From an uncultured Peptococcaceae bacterium (GTDB lineage: Bacteria; Bacillota; Peptococcia; Peptococcales; Peptococcaceae), in contig URZX01000011.1 in assembly GCA_900552455.1 (NCBI GenBank), positions 1 through 64,000 of the forward strand: a stretch of 64,000 nucleotides of DNA, written 5' to 3'. The notes beneath the pieces are model-generated. The model worked only from the letters and a program-made list of their open reading frames with translations, searched no databases and was not told the DNA's origin. Shown here in pieces: positions 10,908 through 19,632 of this stretch. The position numbers and the translations under genes were made by a program. Within the stretch, counting starts at the first letter, position 1. Each line of letters starts with the position of its first letter.

Positions 10908-11393
10908 TTACTTTTCTTTTGGGCTGCGAACCATTGCGCTCGCCCCAGTCTTAACGATTTCCTGAACGCCGAATGGGCGCAGGGTTTTGATGATCGCGTC
11001 GATCTTGTCGTCGTCGCCGGTGGCTTCGATGATCATGGAGCGACGGCCAACGTCGATGATGCGCGCATGGAAGATATCCATCAGCGTCTTGATCTCGCCG
11101 CGAGTCTCATGGTCGCAGGACACACGAACCATCAGAAGCTGACGCTCAACCGTGTCTTCATGGGTAATGTCGTTGACTTTGATGACATCAATGAGCTTGT
11201 GGAGCTGCTTGGTCACCTGTTCAATGGTCACCTCGTCGCCATGGACCACAATGGTCATGCGGGAGACTGTTGGATCTTCAGTATCACTAACGACAAGACT
11301 GTCAATGTTGTAGCCGCGTCTGGAGAACAGACCGGAAACACGTGACAAAACACCTGGGTTGTTTTCTACTGTTACTGCTAATTTATGCTTCAT
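10908..11393 (-). CDS. ilvN: Acetolactate synthase regulatory subunit
   Basis: A 161-residue small subunit that activates the catalytic subunit and confers valine sensitivity. The N-terminal ACT domain reads VENNPGVLSRVSGLFSRRG, with the conserved SLVVSDTEDPTVSRM; a second ACT-like half follows from about residue 85. The ATG at 11393 is preferred, with GGGGG 9 bases upstream; a TTG at 11399 is in frame. It overlaps the end of the upstream catalytic gene by 11 bases, which argues for a stoichiometric complex with that copy. It is the only regulatory subunit in the window. It is 59 bases from ilvC. Confidence 0.95.
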   Translation of the reverse strand: MKHKLAVTVENNPGVLSRVSGLFSRRGYNIDSLVVSDTEDPTVSRMTIVVHGDEVTIEQVTKQLHKLIDVIKVNDITHEDTVERQLLMVRVSCDHETRGEIKTLMDIFHARIIDVGRRSMIIEATGDDDKIDAIIKTLRPFGVQEIVKTGASAMVRSPKEK

Positions 11394-13068
11394 CTTCAAA
11401 TTCCCCCACTATTTCATCTAAGGAGCAGCCCGCTGGTATCATCGGATAAACATTCGACAGTCTGTTGATCTTGCATTCGATAAACAGAGGGCCATCCTGC
11501 TTGAGCAACGCCGGCAATTGTGCTTCTGCCTCATCCAGGGTGGTGATGCAGCGATATGGGATATCGTACGCACTCATCAGTTTTTCCCAATCCGGGCCAA
11601 CCTCCAGAGGCGTAGCCGCATAGTTGGCATCGTTGAACATTTCCTGCCACTGACGCACCATGCCAAGGTATCCATTGTTGAACATCACGATCTTCAGTGG
11701 AACGGAGAATTCCTTGACAATGCAGAGCTCCTGCTCGTTCATCTGGAAGCTGCCGTCACCGGTGATGAGAATGACACGTTCGTCCTTTTTCCCAAACTGA
11801 GCGCCGATCGCTGCCGGTAAGCCGTAACCCATCGTGCCAAGACCGCCGGAGGTCAGGAAATGACGAGGGCCCTTTGGATGCAGGAAAAGCGCCGCCCACA
11901 TCTGGTGCTGACCGACATCCGTCACAACGATGGTGTTTTCATCCAGTTCCTTGTTGATGATGTCGCAAAGCTCCATTGGTGGGAGCGAGTCTGGATCGCC
12001 ATGCTTGAGCGGGCGATAATGATCCGCGATCTCCTGGCGCCATGCGCTGTGATCAGCGTTTTCGTCAGCAACCTCGCCTGCCAGGAGCTCAAAGAACTCA
12101 GCAGCGTCACCGACGATAGGAATATCAACCTGAACGTTCTTCCCAATCTCGGAAGAATCGATGTCCACATGGATCTTTTTAGAATGCTGCGAGAATCTTG
12201 ACGTGTCGCTGGTCACGCGGTCGTCAAAACGCATCCCCACTGCCAGAAGCAGGTCGCAGTTCTGAATGGCGTAGTTGCCATCCGTCGTGCCGTGCATGCC
12301 GACCATGCCGACAAAATTCTTGTGGTCGCCAGGGATCACGCCGTTTGCCATCAGCGTCTGGCTGATTGGCACATCCAGCTGATCGACAACCGTCAGCACA
12401 TTCTTGCGTACCGCTTCGGTCGTGTTCACCCCGCCACCAATGATGATCAGCGGCTTTTTCGCTTCAGCCAACATGCGGCCAACCTTGCGGATCTGTTCGC
12501 GGGTGATCACGCTGTTTTTGAGTTTTCTTCTGTAACGTTCCGTTGGCTCAACATCCAGATCCGGATTCTTCACATCCTGCGTAAAGAGATCCTTTGGAAT
12601 GTCGACCAAAACCGGGCCTGGACGGCCATGGGAGGCAATGTAGAACGCATCCGCCAAAACCTGTGGGATCTGGCTGGCGTCGGTGACCATCACACTCGCC
12701 TTCGTCACAGCATCTGCCATCCCCGTTACGTACGCTTCCTGGAAGCTGTCCTTCCCGAGGAGGGAGCTTGCGACCTGGCCGCTGATCATAACCAGCGGGA
12801 TCGAGTCCATCGAGGCAGTGCCAAGACCCGTCATCATATTTGCCGCGCCTGGGCCGCTCGTTGCAAAGCAAACGCCGACCTTACCAGTCGCACGCGCATA
12901 GCCGTCGGCTGCGTGAACCGCGCCCTGTTCGTGGCGCATCAAAATATGTTTTACTCCAAAATGTTTTAGACGATCATACAATGGGATGACTGCGCCCCCT
13001 GGCAGTCCGAAAACAAGATCAACGCCCTGTTTTTCAAGGCAACTTAATAAGATATCTGCTCCAATCAC
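11383..13068 (-). CDS. ilvB: Acetolactate synthase catalytic subunit, primary copy
   Basis: A 561-residue thiamine-diphosphate synthase heading the ilv operon. It carries the usual catalytic segment MRHEQGAVHAADGYARATG, SGPGAANMMTGLGTASMDS and the cofactor segment GDGSFQMNEQELCI. The active-site segment MVRQWQEMFND keeps the Trp that in characterised enzymes favours 2-ketobutyrate and binds sulfonylureas. It is translationally coupled to ilvN through an 11-base overlap. Translation starts with GTG at 13068; an in-frame stop lies a few codons upstream, so no longer form is possible. A strong promoter is about 60 bases upstream. Confidence 0.95.
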   Translation of the reverse strand: MIGADILLSCLEKQGVDLVFGLPGGAVIPLYDRLKHFGVKHILMRHEQGAVHAADGYARATGKVGVCFATSGPGAANMMTGLGTASMDSIPLVMISGQVASSLLGKDSFQEAYVTGMADAVTKASVMVTDASQIPQVLADAFYIASHGRPGPVLVDIPKDLFTQDVKNPDLDVEPTERYRRKLKNSVITREQIRKVGRMLAEAKKPLIIIGGGVNTTEAVRKNVLTVVDQLDVPISQTLMANGVIPGDHKNFVGMVGMHGTTDGNYAIQNCDLLLAVGMRFDDRVTSDTSRFSQHSKKIHVDIDSSEIGKNVQVDIPIVGDAAEFFELLAGEVADENADHSAWRQEIADHYRPLKHGDPDSLPPMELCDIINKELDENTIVVTDVGQHQMWAALFLHPKGPRHFLTSGGLGTMGYGLPAAIGAQFGKKDERVILITGDGSFQMNEQELCIVKEFSVPLKIVMFNNGYLGMVRQWQEMFNDANYAATPLEVGPDWEKLMSAYDIPYRCITTLDEAEAQLPALLKQDGPLFIECKINRLSNVYPMIPAGCSLDEIVGEFEDEA

Positions 13069-13129
13069 GCCTATTCACACCTTCTTTTCTTTCAATCTAT
13101 AACTTGTTAGGTTCTGTACCGTTATCTAT

Positions 13130-13157
13130 ATTATAGCGATATTTCTGAAGATTTCAA
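13130..13157 (-). promoter_or_regulatory. Sigma-A promoter of the ilv operon
   Basis: The minus strand has -35 TTGAAA (13152-13157), a 16-base spacer and a perfect -10 TATAAT (13130-13135). The 5' leader is about 55 bases, too short for a T-box. Confidence 0.8.
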
Positions 13158-13174
13158 GCCTCAAATCGCATTTT

Positions 13175-13214
13175 GTGTTATAACAGAGCTTATATTTTTC
13201 ATCTGTTATAACAC
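13175..13214. promoter_or_regulatory. Paired palindromic operators upstream of the ilv promoter
   Basis: The 10-base perfect palindrome TGTTATAACA occurs twice, at 13176-13185 and 13204-13213, with centres 28 bases apart. Extended by a base on each side, the two copies are also mirror images (GTGTTATAACAG and CTGTTATAACAC). They lie near -57 and -85 of the predicted ilv start, where activators commonly bind. The regulator is not identifiable from sequence. Confidence 0.6.
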
Positions 13215-13465
13215 ACATTTTCTTATGGATCGATAACCAGAACTGATGGATGTCGGTGGCATTTTTCAGCGACCACGCTGCAGCGCCAAGTGTGTACGCT
13301 TTCACACATTTCTGCGCTCGATTTTATTTGCAACTGCTGATTTCAAACCATCTTTTTCCCGTCTTTGATCGGCAGACAAGCGTTCACGCTGTCAAACAAC
13401 AAGCAACTGTTATAGTTGCGCTGTATCCATCTGTGCCAATAAACGCTTTTTATAGTAAAAAAAAC
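13215..13465. other. Non-coding stretch between the ilv operators and the kinase terminator
   Basis: I see no supported gene here. It holds a degenerate third palindrome, CAACTGTTATAGTTG (13404-13418), sharing TGTTATA with the two ilv operators, and a weak inverted repeat GTGTG / CACAC near 13291-13307. Open frames crossing it lack ribosome binding sites. Confidence 0.5.
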
Positions 13466-13497
13466 CGGGCATCAGATGTCCTCACATCTGATACCCG
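13455..13497 (-). terminator. Terminator overlapping the sensor kinase stop codon
   Basis: The stem CGGGTATCAGATGT / ACATCTGATGCCCG (one mismatched position) with a 4-base loop is followed by eight T on the minus strand. The 5' arm contains the last codons and the TGA of the kinase gene. Confidence 0.85.
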
Positions 13498-14954
13498 TTG
13501 GTGTTTTCGTCGGACAGCGGCGCGCTCTCAAGATCGTAGGAATCTTCGTCGGTGGTGGTGTCTTCGTACGGAAGCACGACAGACACTTTCGTGCCGACGC
13601 CGCGGATGCTGTCGATGTAGAAGGTCCCGTTGTGGAGGGCGACGATCTCGTTGGCGATGGATAGCCCGAGACCGGTGCCGCTCTGTTTGCTGGACCCTTT
13701 ATAGAATTTTTCCTTGACGCGCACGAGCTCTTCGCTGGACATGCCCGGGCCGTTGTCTTCGATGGTCATGACGACCTGGTCGTCGAGCATGTGCGCCTGG
13801 ATCACGACCTCAGGATAGGCGCGCCCTTTGACGAACTTGAAGGCGTTGTCCAGAATGTTGACAAAAACCTGGCTGAGTCGGTTTTCGTCGGCCATGACCA
13901 TGACATCTGTGTTGCCGAGATGCAAGCGCAGCGCGATCTCTTCCTGAGAAGCGCGCGGCAGGAACTGGTTGTAGAGGCTCTCGAGAAAATCGTTCATCCA
14001 GATCGGCTCCAGCTCCAGCTCGATGCGATGGCTCTGCAACTTGGAAAAATCAAGAAGGTCGTTGACGAGACGGATCATGCGCTTGGTCTCGCGGGAGATG
14101 ATCTCCATCCCCATGCGCGTGGTCTCGACGTCCTCCGGCGAATCCTCGATGGTCTCGGCCCAGCCGTTGATGGAGGTCAGCGGCGTGCGCAGCTCATGAG
14201 AAATGCTGGAGATAAAATCGTTCTTCGTTTTATACGACTGCGCGATCTCATCGGTCATGCGGTTGATGGCCTTAGAAAGCTGGCCGATCTCGTCGTTGTT
14301 GTAGACGGTGGCCTTGGCTTCCAGATTGCCTTTGGTGATCTCGCGGGTGACGCGGATGAGGTTGCGGATCGGTTTCAGGATGAGCGAGCTCATGACGCGA
14401 CCAACGATGGTCGCCACAAGCAGGATCACCACGGCGATGATGGTGACGGCAACGACGTTGGATTTCACGAGCGCGTTGACCATCGACATACTGGAGACGT
14501 AGCGCAGCACGCCCACGACGATCTTTCCGTCGTAGATCGGCACGGAAACAGACATGACGGCCTCGCGGGTGTCAAGTCTGCCGCGCCAGGCGTCAACGTC
14601 TCCGGCGACGGCGCCGTTGTAATCGTCGGTCAGCTCGGTGGCGTTTTCGGTGTCGCCAATATTGTTGATCAGGAAATGGCCATTGGTGTCATACACTTCC
14701 ACGAGGGCTTTTTCCTGGCTGTCCATATTTTCAAAAATAAAGTCCTGTTTGTCTTCGATATCGCCGGAGGGCGCGTAGCGATTGAACATCGACGCGGCGG
14801 CTTCGGCATTGTTGGTGAGCGTCTGTTCAACGCCGGACACATAATACTGGTAAATGGCGAAAATGAACAGGCTTTCCATGATGATGAGCGTGATCAGGCT
14901 GATCAGCACATAACTCAAAGACAGCTTTGTGCCAAGACCTGATGCCACGATCAA
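13482..14954 (-). CDS. Sensor histidine kinase with HAMP domain
   Basis: A 490-residue membrane histidine kinase of the PhoR/WalK type. A first membrane helix (about residues 12-37) and a second (about 165-187) bracket an extracellular domain of about 125 residues. A HAMP linker (about 188-240), the phosphoacceptor motif SHELRTPL, the N box NILDNAFKF, DNGPGM and GTGLGLSIA follow. No PAS domain is evident, unlike classical WalK. Its start overlaps the regulator gene by 4 bases. The first codon appears to be TTG at 14954, or GTG at 14948. It is the last gene of a three-gene operon with the regulator and a lipoprotein; the signal is unknown. Confidence 0.9.
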   Translation of the reverse strand: MIVASGLGTKLSLSYVLISLITLIIMESLFIFAIYQYYVSGVEQTLTNNAEAAASMFNRYAPSGDIEDKQDFIFENMDSQEKALVEVYDTNGHFLINNIGDTENATELTDDYNGAVAGDVDAWRGRLDTREAVMSVSVPIYDGKIVVGVLRYVSSMSMVNALVKSNVVAVTIIAVVILLVATIVGRVMSSLILKPIRNLIRVTREITKGNLEAKATVYNNDEIGQLSKAINRMTDEIAQSYKTKNDFISSISHELRTPLTSINGWAETIEDSPEDVETTRMGMEIISRETKRMIRLVNDLLDFSKLQSHRIELELEPIWMNDFLESLYNQFLPRASQEEIALRLHLGNTDVMVMADENRLSQVFVNILDNAFKFVKGRAYPEVVIQAHMLDDQVVMTIEDNGPGMSSEELVRVKEKFYKGSSKQSGTGLGLSIANEIVALHNGTFYIDSIRGVGTKVSVVLPYEDTTTDEDSYDLESAPLSDENTNGYQM

Positions 14955-15649
14955 TCACCACCCCACCAACGATATCCATAGCCCCAGACTTTCTCGATGT
15001 ATTTTGGCTTCGATGGATCCTCTTCGATCTTCTGGCGGATGCGGCGGATGTTGACGTCGACGATCTTGAAATCGCCCACGTAGTTGTAGCCCCAGACGTT
15101 GTTGAGGATCTCGTCGCGATGCACGGCCTTGTTGGCGTTTTCCATGAAATATTTGACGAGGGAGAATTCGATCGGGGTGAGCTCGATCTCCTTGCCGTTT
15201 TTGAGGAAACGACGCTCGTCGATGTTCATGGTGAAAATACCGGTGGTGATCTCCTTGGCGTCTTCACCGGCTTCATCCACCTGGATGGAGAGGCGGCGCA
15301 AAAGCGCGTTGATGCGCGCGAGCAATTCTTTCGGGCTGAACGGCTTGACGATGTAGTCGTCGGCGCCGGCCTCCAGACCTTCGATCTTGTTTTCTTCCTG
15401 GCCTTTTGCGGTGAGGATGATGACCCCGAGCTGCGGGAAGGCTTCGCGCGCCTTCGCGCAAACTTCGAAGCCGTTGATGCCAGGCAGCATGACGTCTAAG
15501 AGCACAATGTCGACGCTGTCGTCAAGTTTTTCCAGCGCTTCTTCGCCGCTGCCCGCTTCGATGACGTCAAAATTATTGCGTTTGAGATTGACTTTTATGA
15601 AGCCGCGAATGGCTTCTTCGTCTTCTACTACCAAAATCTTATTAGTCAT
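14951..15649 (-). CDS. OmpR-family response regulator
   Basis: A 232-residue response regulator, cognate to the adjacent kinase. The receiver domain (about 1-115) has the acidic pair VEDEEA, the phosphoacceptor Asp in VDIVLLDVMLPG and the conserved Lys in YIVKPFSPKEL. The C-terminal winged helix (about 135-232) ends with VWGYGYRW, typical of the PhoB/OmpR group. I chose the ATG at 15649 because GAAGGAGG is 8 bases upstream; the frame is open to 15715 but that lies inside the lipoprotein gene. It overlaps the lipoprotein end by 8 bases and the kinase start by 4, so all three proteins are coupled. Confidence 0.95.
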   Translation of the reverse strand: MTNKILVVEDEEAIRGFIKVNLKRNNFDVIEAGSGEEALEKLDDSVDIVLLDVMLPGINGFEVCAKAREAFPQLGVIILTAKGQEENKIEGLEAGADDYIVKPFSPKELLARINALLRRLSIQVDEAGEDAKEITTGIFTMNIDERRFLKNGKEIELTPIEFSLVKYFMENANKAVHRDEILNNVWGYNYVGDFKIVDVNIRRIRQKIEEDPSKPKYIEKVWGYGYRWWGGD

Positions 15650-16949
15650 TTTGTTGTCCTCCTTCAATTTGGAAGAGTTGCTTGATACTGTCTGTATCGA
15701 TCTTTTGTCCTGCAAATCTCTCCGTATTGCACAACGCGTAGTACACGCGCTGAGAACTTGGGGATGTCCCGAGCGGGATGATCCCTCGTGTATTTTCTAT
15801 ATTCTCAGCCTCTGCCGCTGTCACAGCATAGAGGATGATGGCTGGTTCCGCGTTGTTCCCGTCATAGAGCCGCACCTGGCTGGAGCCTTTGTCGTTCACA
15901 AACTGATAGCGCACCGTATCCAGACAATACTGCGGCAGCACAAAGGTGTAGCCATCGGTGCTGTTTTCGAGCACACCGTAGATATTTTCCAGGGCGCTGT
16001 CGCCGTCCCAGGTTTTCCAGATGCGCAGATAGTCGCTTTCTTCGCGGCCGATCTTTTCGATCGGTTCGAGAACAGACTGCACATCCAGCACACCGTCGCC
16101 GGTGATATCTGCGATGATCGGATCGCGCGTAGCCACTCTGTTGATGAAATGCACCCGCGAGGTCATCTGTTCCTCGAAGCTGTTGTCCTCTGTCGGCAAA
16201 AGCAGCTCCACGTTCAGGTCGCTGTAGTTGTTCGAATGGACGAAATAAAGTCCGCGCTGCGAATCGCTGACGTTGCCAAAGGCCATCTCCAGGCAGTTTC
16301 CATCAAAGCTCTTTTCGTATACAGAGGTGACATCCTCTCCGCCTTCATAAACGGCCAGCGTCGTCGTCGGTGCTGTGTCTTCGTAATTGTTCAGGGCGCA
16401 GAGGATCGCCTCGTTGCCGTCGCCGTTAAGATCGGCCATTTCCAGGAAGGAATAGTTGATCTGCGTCATTTCTGTAAAGCCGTCGCTGTTCATGTGATAG
16501 ATCGAGAGCACGTTGTTGCCGCCGACGTCGACACCGACGCAGGCCTCGTCTGAGCCATCGCCGTCAATATCGAAGAGCCGGAAGAAATCGATGCCATTGC
16601 CGTACTGCTGGATCTGATCGAGAATGCTCCAGGTGCCTTCGTCATTCTGATGCATCAGCATCACGCCAACCTCATGGCCGTTGTTGTTGGACCAGAACGC
16701 AAGTTTTTCGTCCTGCTCGTCGCCATCGATGTCAAGGTCGATGATCGCTGCCGGATCTTCCATTTCCTCTGGCACCTGCAGATGGGCGCCGTCGTTCAAA
16801 AAGGAATTGATCAGCGTGCGCTCGACGTATTCCTCCTGGTCACTCGCCGGAGGCAAGATCAGCGCCGAAGGTTCCTCAAAAAGAATGGCGCAGCCAGAAA
16901 GCGGCAGCGTGCACAGGAGCAGCGCAAATATTAAAGCTAGTCTTTTCAT
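15642..16949 (-). CDS. Lipoprotein with DxDGDG calcium-binding-like repeats
   Basis: A 435-residue predicted lipoprotein. The signal peptide ends with the lipobox PLSGC, giving Cys20 as the lipidated residue. Acidic loops recur along the chain: DIDGDEQDE, DIDGDGSDEA, DLNGDGNEA and DITGDGVLD. They resemble the FG-GAP/VCBS calcium loops of integrin-like beta propellers. It is the first gene of the operon with the response regulator and kinase, overlapping the regulator by 8 bases. That order suggests an extracytoplasmic sensor or accessory to the kinase, which is inference. ATG follows GAATAGGAGG. A perfect -10 TATAAT lies at 16975-16980. Confidence 0.85.
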   Translation of the reverse strand: MKRLALIFALLLCTLPLSGCAILFEEPSALILPPASDQEEYVERTLINSFLNDGAHLQVPEEMEDPAAIIDLDIDGDEQDEKLAFWSNNNGHEVGVMLMHQNDEGTWSILDQIQQYGNGIDFFRLFDIDGDGSDEACVGVDVGGNNVLSIYHMNSDGFTEMTQINYSFLEMADLNGDGNEAILCALNNYEDTAPTTTLAVYEGGEDVTSVYEKSFDGNCLEMAFGNVSDSQRGLYFVHSNNYSDLNVELLLPTEDNSFEEQMTSRVHFINRVATRDPIIADITGDGVLDVQSVLEPIEKIGREESDYLRIWKTWDGDSALENIYGVLENSTDGYTFVLPQYCLDTVRYQFVNDKGSSQVRLYDGNNAEPAIILYAVTAAEAENIENTRGIIPLGTSPSSQRVYYALCNTERFAGQKIDTDSIKQLFQIEGGQQND

Positions 16950-16974
16950 ACTGCCTCCTATTCATTACCAATCT

Positions 16975-16980
16975 ATTATA
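16975..16980 (-). promoter_or_regulatory. Probable -10 box for the lipoprotein-regulator-kinase operon
   Basis: TATAAT on the minus strand lies 26 bases ahead of the lipoprotein ATG. A convincing -35 is not visible. The rest of 16981-17104 shows no gene or clear terminator. Confidence 0.4.
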
Positions 16981-17104
16981 TCATAGCTCATAACGCGCCA
17001 TCCGAAAAGGGCTCCGATGAAATTATCACCAAATATCAACAATGTCTCCACAATTTGACAACAGAAAAAAGCCGTTTAACGACATGCTTAGGTCGATCCT
17101 ACAA

Positions 17105-17839
17105 TCAAAGCCAGCGACAGCAGCGTTTTTCTACAAAATAGATGATCTCGTAGAGCAGCACGCCGAGCAGCGCCATGCCGATGATGCCGGCGAACATATC
17201 TGCATATTCGCGACGCTCCATACCGTCGAGGATGAGATAGCCGAGCCCGTCGAAGGACGCGAAGGTTTCAGCGAAAAAGAGCACCGCCACCGACGTGCCG
17301 ACAGAAATACGCAGGCTCGTCAAAACCTGTGGCAGACAGGCGGGCATCAGAAGATGGCGAAAAACATCCCAGGTGCGGCGGCTCATCGTGTGCATGGCGT
17401 CGACGCTCTCCTGCGGCAGCTGATGCGCGGCATCACAGACGACCACGAAGATCTGGAAGAAAATGATGAGCGTGATGAGCACGATCTTTGGCAGATTGCC
17501 GAGGCCGAAGAGCACGACCAGGATCGGCAGAAAAACGACCTTCGGCAGCGGATAGAGGATCGCCACCAGCGGCGTCGCGATGTGATAGAGCTTCTCCGAG
17601 CGCCCGCAGGCCAGCCCCAGCGGCACAGCCAGGAGCACACCGAGGGCTGTGCTCACGAGAACACGCAGTGCGCTGATGCCAAACTGCGGCCACATCTCGC
17701 CGTCGGCGCAGAGCGCGACAAAGGCTTTGAAGGAAGTCAGCGGTCCCGGCAGAAACGCTTTGTCCAGCGCCAGACTCGCCAGCTCCCAAAAAGCCAGCAG
17801 CGCCAGCGTGGCGATTACGATGGATACCCCTTTTTTCAT
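17105..17839 (-). CDS. ABC transporter permease (NitT/TauT type)
   Basis: A 244-residue inner-membrane permease of the SsuC/TauC/ThiX type with about six helices. The cytoplasmic coupling motif is recognisable as DAAHQLPQESVDAMHTM followed by RHLLMPACLPQVLTSLRI. The ATG at 17839 overlaps the ATPase stop as ATGA, so translation is coupled. The frame is open to 17881 but that is inside the ATPase gene. Together with the ATPase and lipoprotein upstream it forms a complete importer at the 3' end of a long minus-strand gene chain. The substrate could be a pyrimidine thiamine precursor, a sulfonate or a similar small anion; nothing here decides it. Confidence 0.9.
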   Translation of the reverse strand: MKKGVSIVIATLALLAFWELASLALDKAFLPGPLTSFKAFVALCADGEMWPQFGISALRVLVSTALGVLLAVPLGLACGRSEKLYHIATPLVAILYPLPKVVFLPILVVLFGLGNLPKIVLITLIIFFQIFVVVCDAAHQLPQESVDAMHTMSRRTWDVFRHLLMPACLPQVLTSLRISVGTSVAVLFFAETFASFDGLGYLILDGMERREYADMFAGIIGMALLGVLLYEIIYFVEKRCCRWL

Positions 17840-18576
17840 GCGCTCTCGCCTCCTTCCAGCATGGCCTTGACCCGCGCACACTGCGCAACGAACGCAGCGT
17901 CGTAGCGATCCTGCGGCGTCTTGGTGTTGTCGATGACCTGCGGCGTCTCGCTGTCCTTGCTGTAGACGAGCAGATGATCACAGACATAAACCGCTTCCTC
18001 AATGCTGTGCGTCACGAGCACAAGGGTGACGCCGCTCTCGATCGACAGCCGCAGCACTTCCTCCTGCAGCTTTTCGCGCGTCAGCGCATCGAGAGCGGAA
18101 AACGGCTCGTCCATCAGGAGCACCTCCGGCTCGTCGATGAGCGCGCGACCGATCGCCACGCGCTGACACTGCCCGCCGGAAAGCTGCGAAGGAAATTTAT
18201 CCTCCAGCCCTTCCAGCCCGAGCCGCGCCAGCTCCCGCGCCACACGCGCCTGGATCTCAGCGCGCGGCGTTTTTTTCAACAGAAGCGGCAGCGCCAGATT
18301 TTTGCGCACGGTCTTCCAGCGAAAAAGCCCGTATTGCTGCTGGATGAAGCTGACGCGATCCATCGGCGCCGCTGCTGGTTTTCCCTGACAGAGGACGCTG
18401 CCCTCCGTCGGGCTTTTGAGCCCGGCGAGAAGATAGAGCAGCGTCGTTTTGCCGCAGCCAGACGGACCGATCAGCGCCCAGCGCTCGCGGGAATTTATCT
18501 GCAAGTTAAAATGCGCCAACAAGGTGTTGGCGCTTTCCGGGTATTTGAACCCGACATTGTCTAATTGGTAGATCAC
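17836..18576 (-). CDS. ABC transporter ATPase (NitT/TauT type)
   Basis: A 246-residue nucleotide-binding subunit. All motifs are canonical: Walker A GPSGCGKTT, Q-loop FIQQQYGLFRW, signature LSGGQCQRVAIGRA, Walker B VLLMDEPFSALD and H-loop LVTHSIEEAVY. That contrasts with the two ATPases of the importer at 44973-49387. It starts with GTG at 18576, sharing GTGA with the lipoprotein stop, 7 bases after GGAGG. It overlaps the permease by 4 bases. One ATPase and one permease imply homodimers of each. Confidence 0.93.
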   Translation of the reverse strand: MIYQLDNVGFKYPESANTLLAHFNLQINSRERWALIGPSGCGKTTLLYLLAGLKSPTEGSVLCQGKPAAAPMDRVSFIQQQYGLFRWKTVRKNLALPLLLKKTPRAEIQARVARELARLGLEGLEDKFPSQLSGGQCQRVAIGRALIDEPEVLLMDEPFSALDALTREKLQEEVLRLSIESGVTLVLVTHSIEEAVYVCDHLLVYSKDSETPQVIDNTKTPQDRYDAAFVAQCARVKAMLEGGESA

Positions 18577-19613
18577 TCTTCTGCCTCCGTCACATAGGAG
18601 GTGTCAACGAGATCGTGATAGCTGTAGACCTTGTCCAGCAGCTGTTTTTCCACGAGCCAGGATTCCAGACGGGCAACCTGCTGCTCCGTTGGCACAGCGC
18701 CTGGCGTGTAGGTTGGCATTGGATAGGTATCGCGCAGCGTTTCCGGAACGTTGGCTTTTTCCATCAGCAGATCGCGATAGGTGTCTGGATTTTCGTTGAT
18801 ATCCGTCATGGCCTGGAAGAGCACATCCATGAAGGCATCAAGCGTTGGCTGATGATTGGTGATGAAATCGTCCGTTGCCAGGAAGACCGACTGGGAGAAA
18901 TTTTCATCCAGCGTGGTGTCGTCGATGACGCTGATGCCGCCCTGGGCGATGGCAAAGGACGCCAGTGGATCCGGCAGGATAGCAGCATCAATATCCTTGC
19001 CCTGGAGCAGGGTTTCAACGCGCAGCATCAGATCCGGCATGTTCACGAGCTCGATCGATTCGCTGTCGAGCTGGTAATAATCCTCGTACTGATCCATCAG
19101 ATATTCCATCATCGTGTTCGTGGAGATCGCCACGCGCTTGCCTTCGAGATCCTCCGGCTTGGTGATGCCGCTGTCTGGGGCAGCGACGACGACGAAGCGT
19201 CCTTCTTCAGGCGTTGCGCCGAAGGCCAGGCTGACGACCTTGGTGTCGGTCTCTGCTTTTTTCATCAGACTCTGCACGACCATGTCGTTCATCACGACAT
19301 CCAGCTCCCCGGCTTCCACAGCCTTGGACTGATCGGAGCTCGACGCGAACGGATAGATCTCAACGTTGAGCCCGGCGTCGGCGAACATGTTTTCCTGCTC
19401 AGCCGCAAAGATCGGCAGACTGTCTGCGATCGAGAGCACGCCGACACGGACCACATCGTTTCCTGGATCCTCTGCGGCTGGCGGCGCACTTTCCTGAACG
19501 GCGCTCGCTGCCGGCGCTTCTTCGCCTTCGCTGCTGTTGCCACAGGCCATAAGCCCAACTGTCATGGCACCACAAAGGAGCAGCGCACCTGCTTTTTTCA
19601 TCCACTTTCTCAT
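18573..19613 (-). CDS. ABC transporter substrate-binding lipoprotein (NMT1/THI5-like)
   Basis: A 346-residue binding protein. The signal peptide ends with the lipobox GLMAC, giving Cys24, followed by an Ala/Glu/Pro-rich linker. The mature part has the NMT1/THI5-like pattern VRVGVLSIADSLPIFAAEQ, then DVVMNDMVVQSLMK and LEGKRVAISTNTMMEYL, as in thiamine-precursor and sulfonate binders. The ATG at 19613 is preferred, about 10 bases after GGGAGG; an ATG at 19622 is only 2 bases from it. It lies 19 bases after the Nif3-like gene with no terminator, so it is probably read with the cydDC-pgeF-trmK chain. I saw no thiamine riboswitch upstream. Confidence 0.9.
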   Translation of the reverse strand: MRKWMKKAGALLLCGAMTVGLMACGNSSEGEEAPAASAVQESAPPAAEDPGNDVVRVGVLSIADSLPIFAAEQENMFADAGLNVEIYPFASSSDQSKAVEAGELDVVMNDMVVQSLMKKAETDTKVVSLAFGATPEEGRFVVVAAPDSGITKPEDLEGKRVAISTNTMMEYLMDQYEDYYQLDSESIELVNMPDLMLRVETLLQGKDIDAAILPDPLASFAIAQGGISVIDDTTLDENFSQSVFLATDDFITNHQPTLDAFMDVLFQAMTDINENPDTYRDLLMEKANVPETLRDTYPMPTYTPGAVPTEQQVARLESWLVEKQLLDKVYSYHDLVDTSYVTEAEE

Positions 19614-19632
19614 TTCAATCATTCCTCCCTGT

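Noticed and set aside
13069..13130. T-box riboswitch or BCAA leader peptide ahead of the ilv operon
   Set aside because: The leader from the predicted start is only about 55 bases, with no T-box sequence, no terminator and no ORF rich in Ile, Leu or Val.
19614..19632. Thiamine (TPP) riboswitch ahead of the NMT1-type importer
   Set aside because: Only 19 bases separate it from the preceding gene, and no CUGAGA-type core is present.
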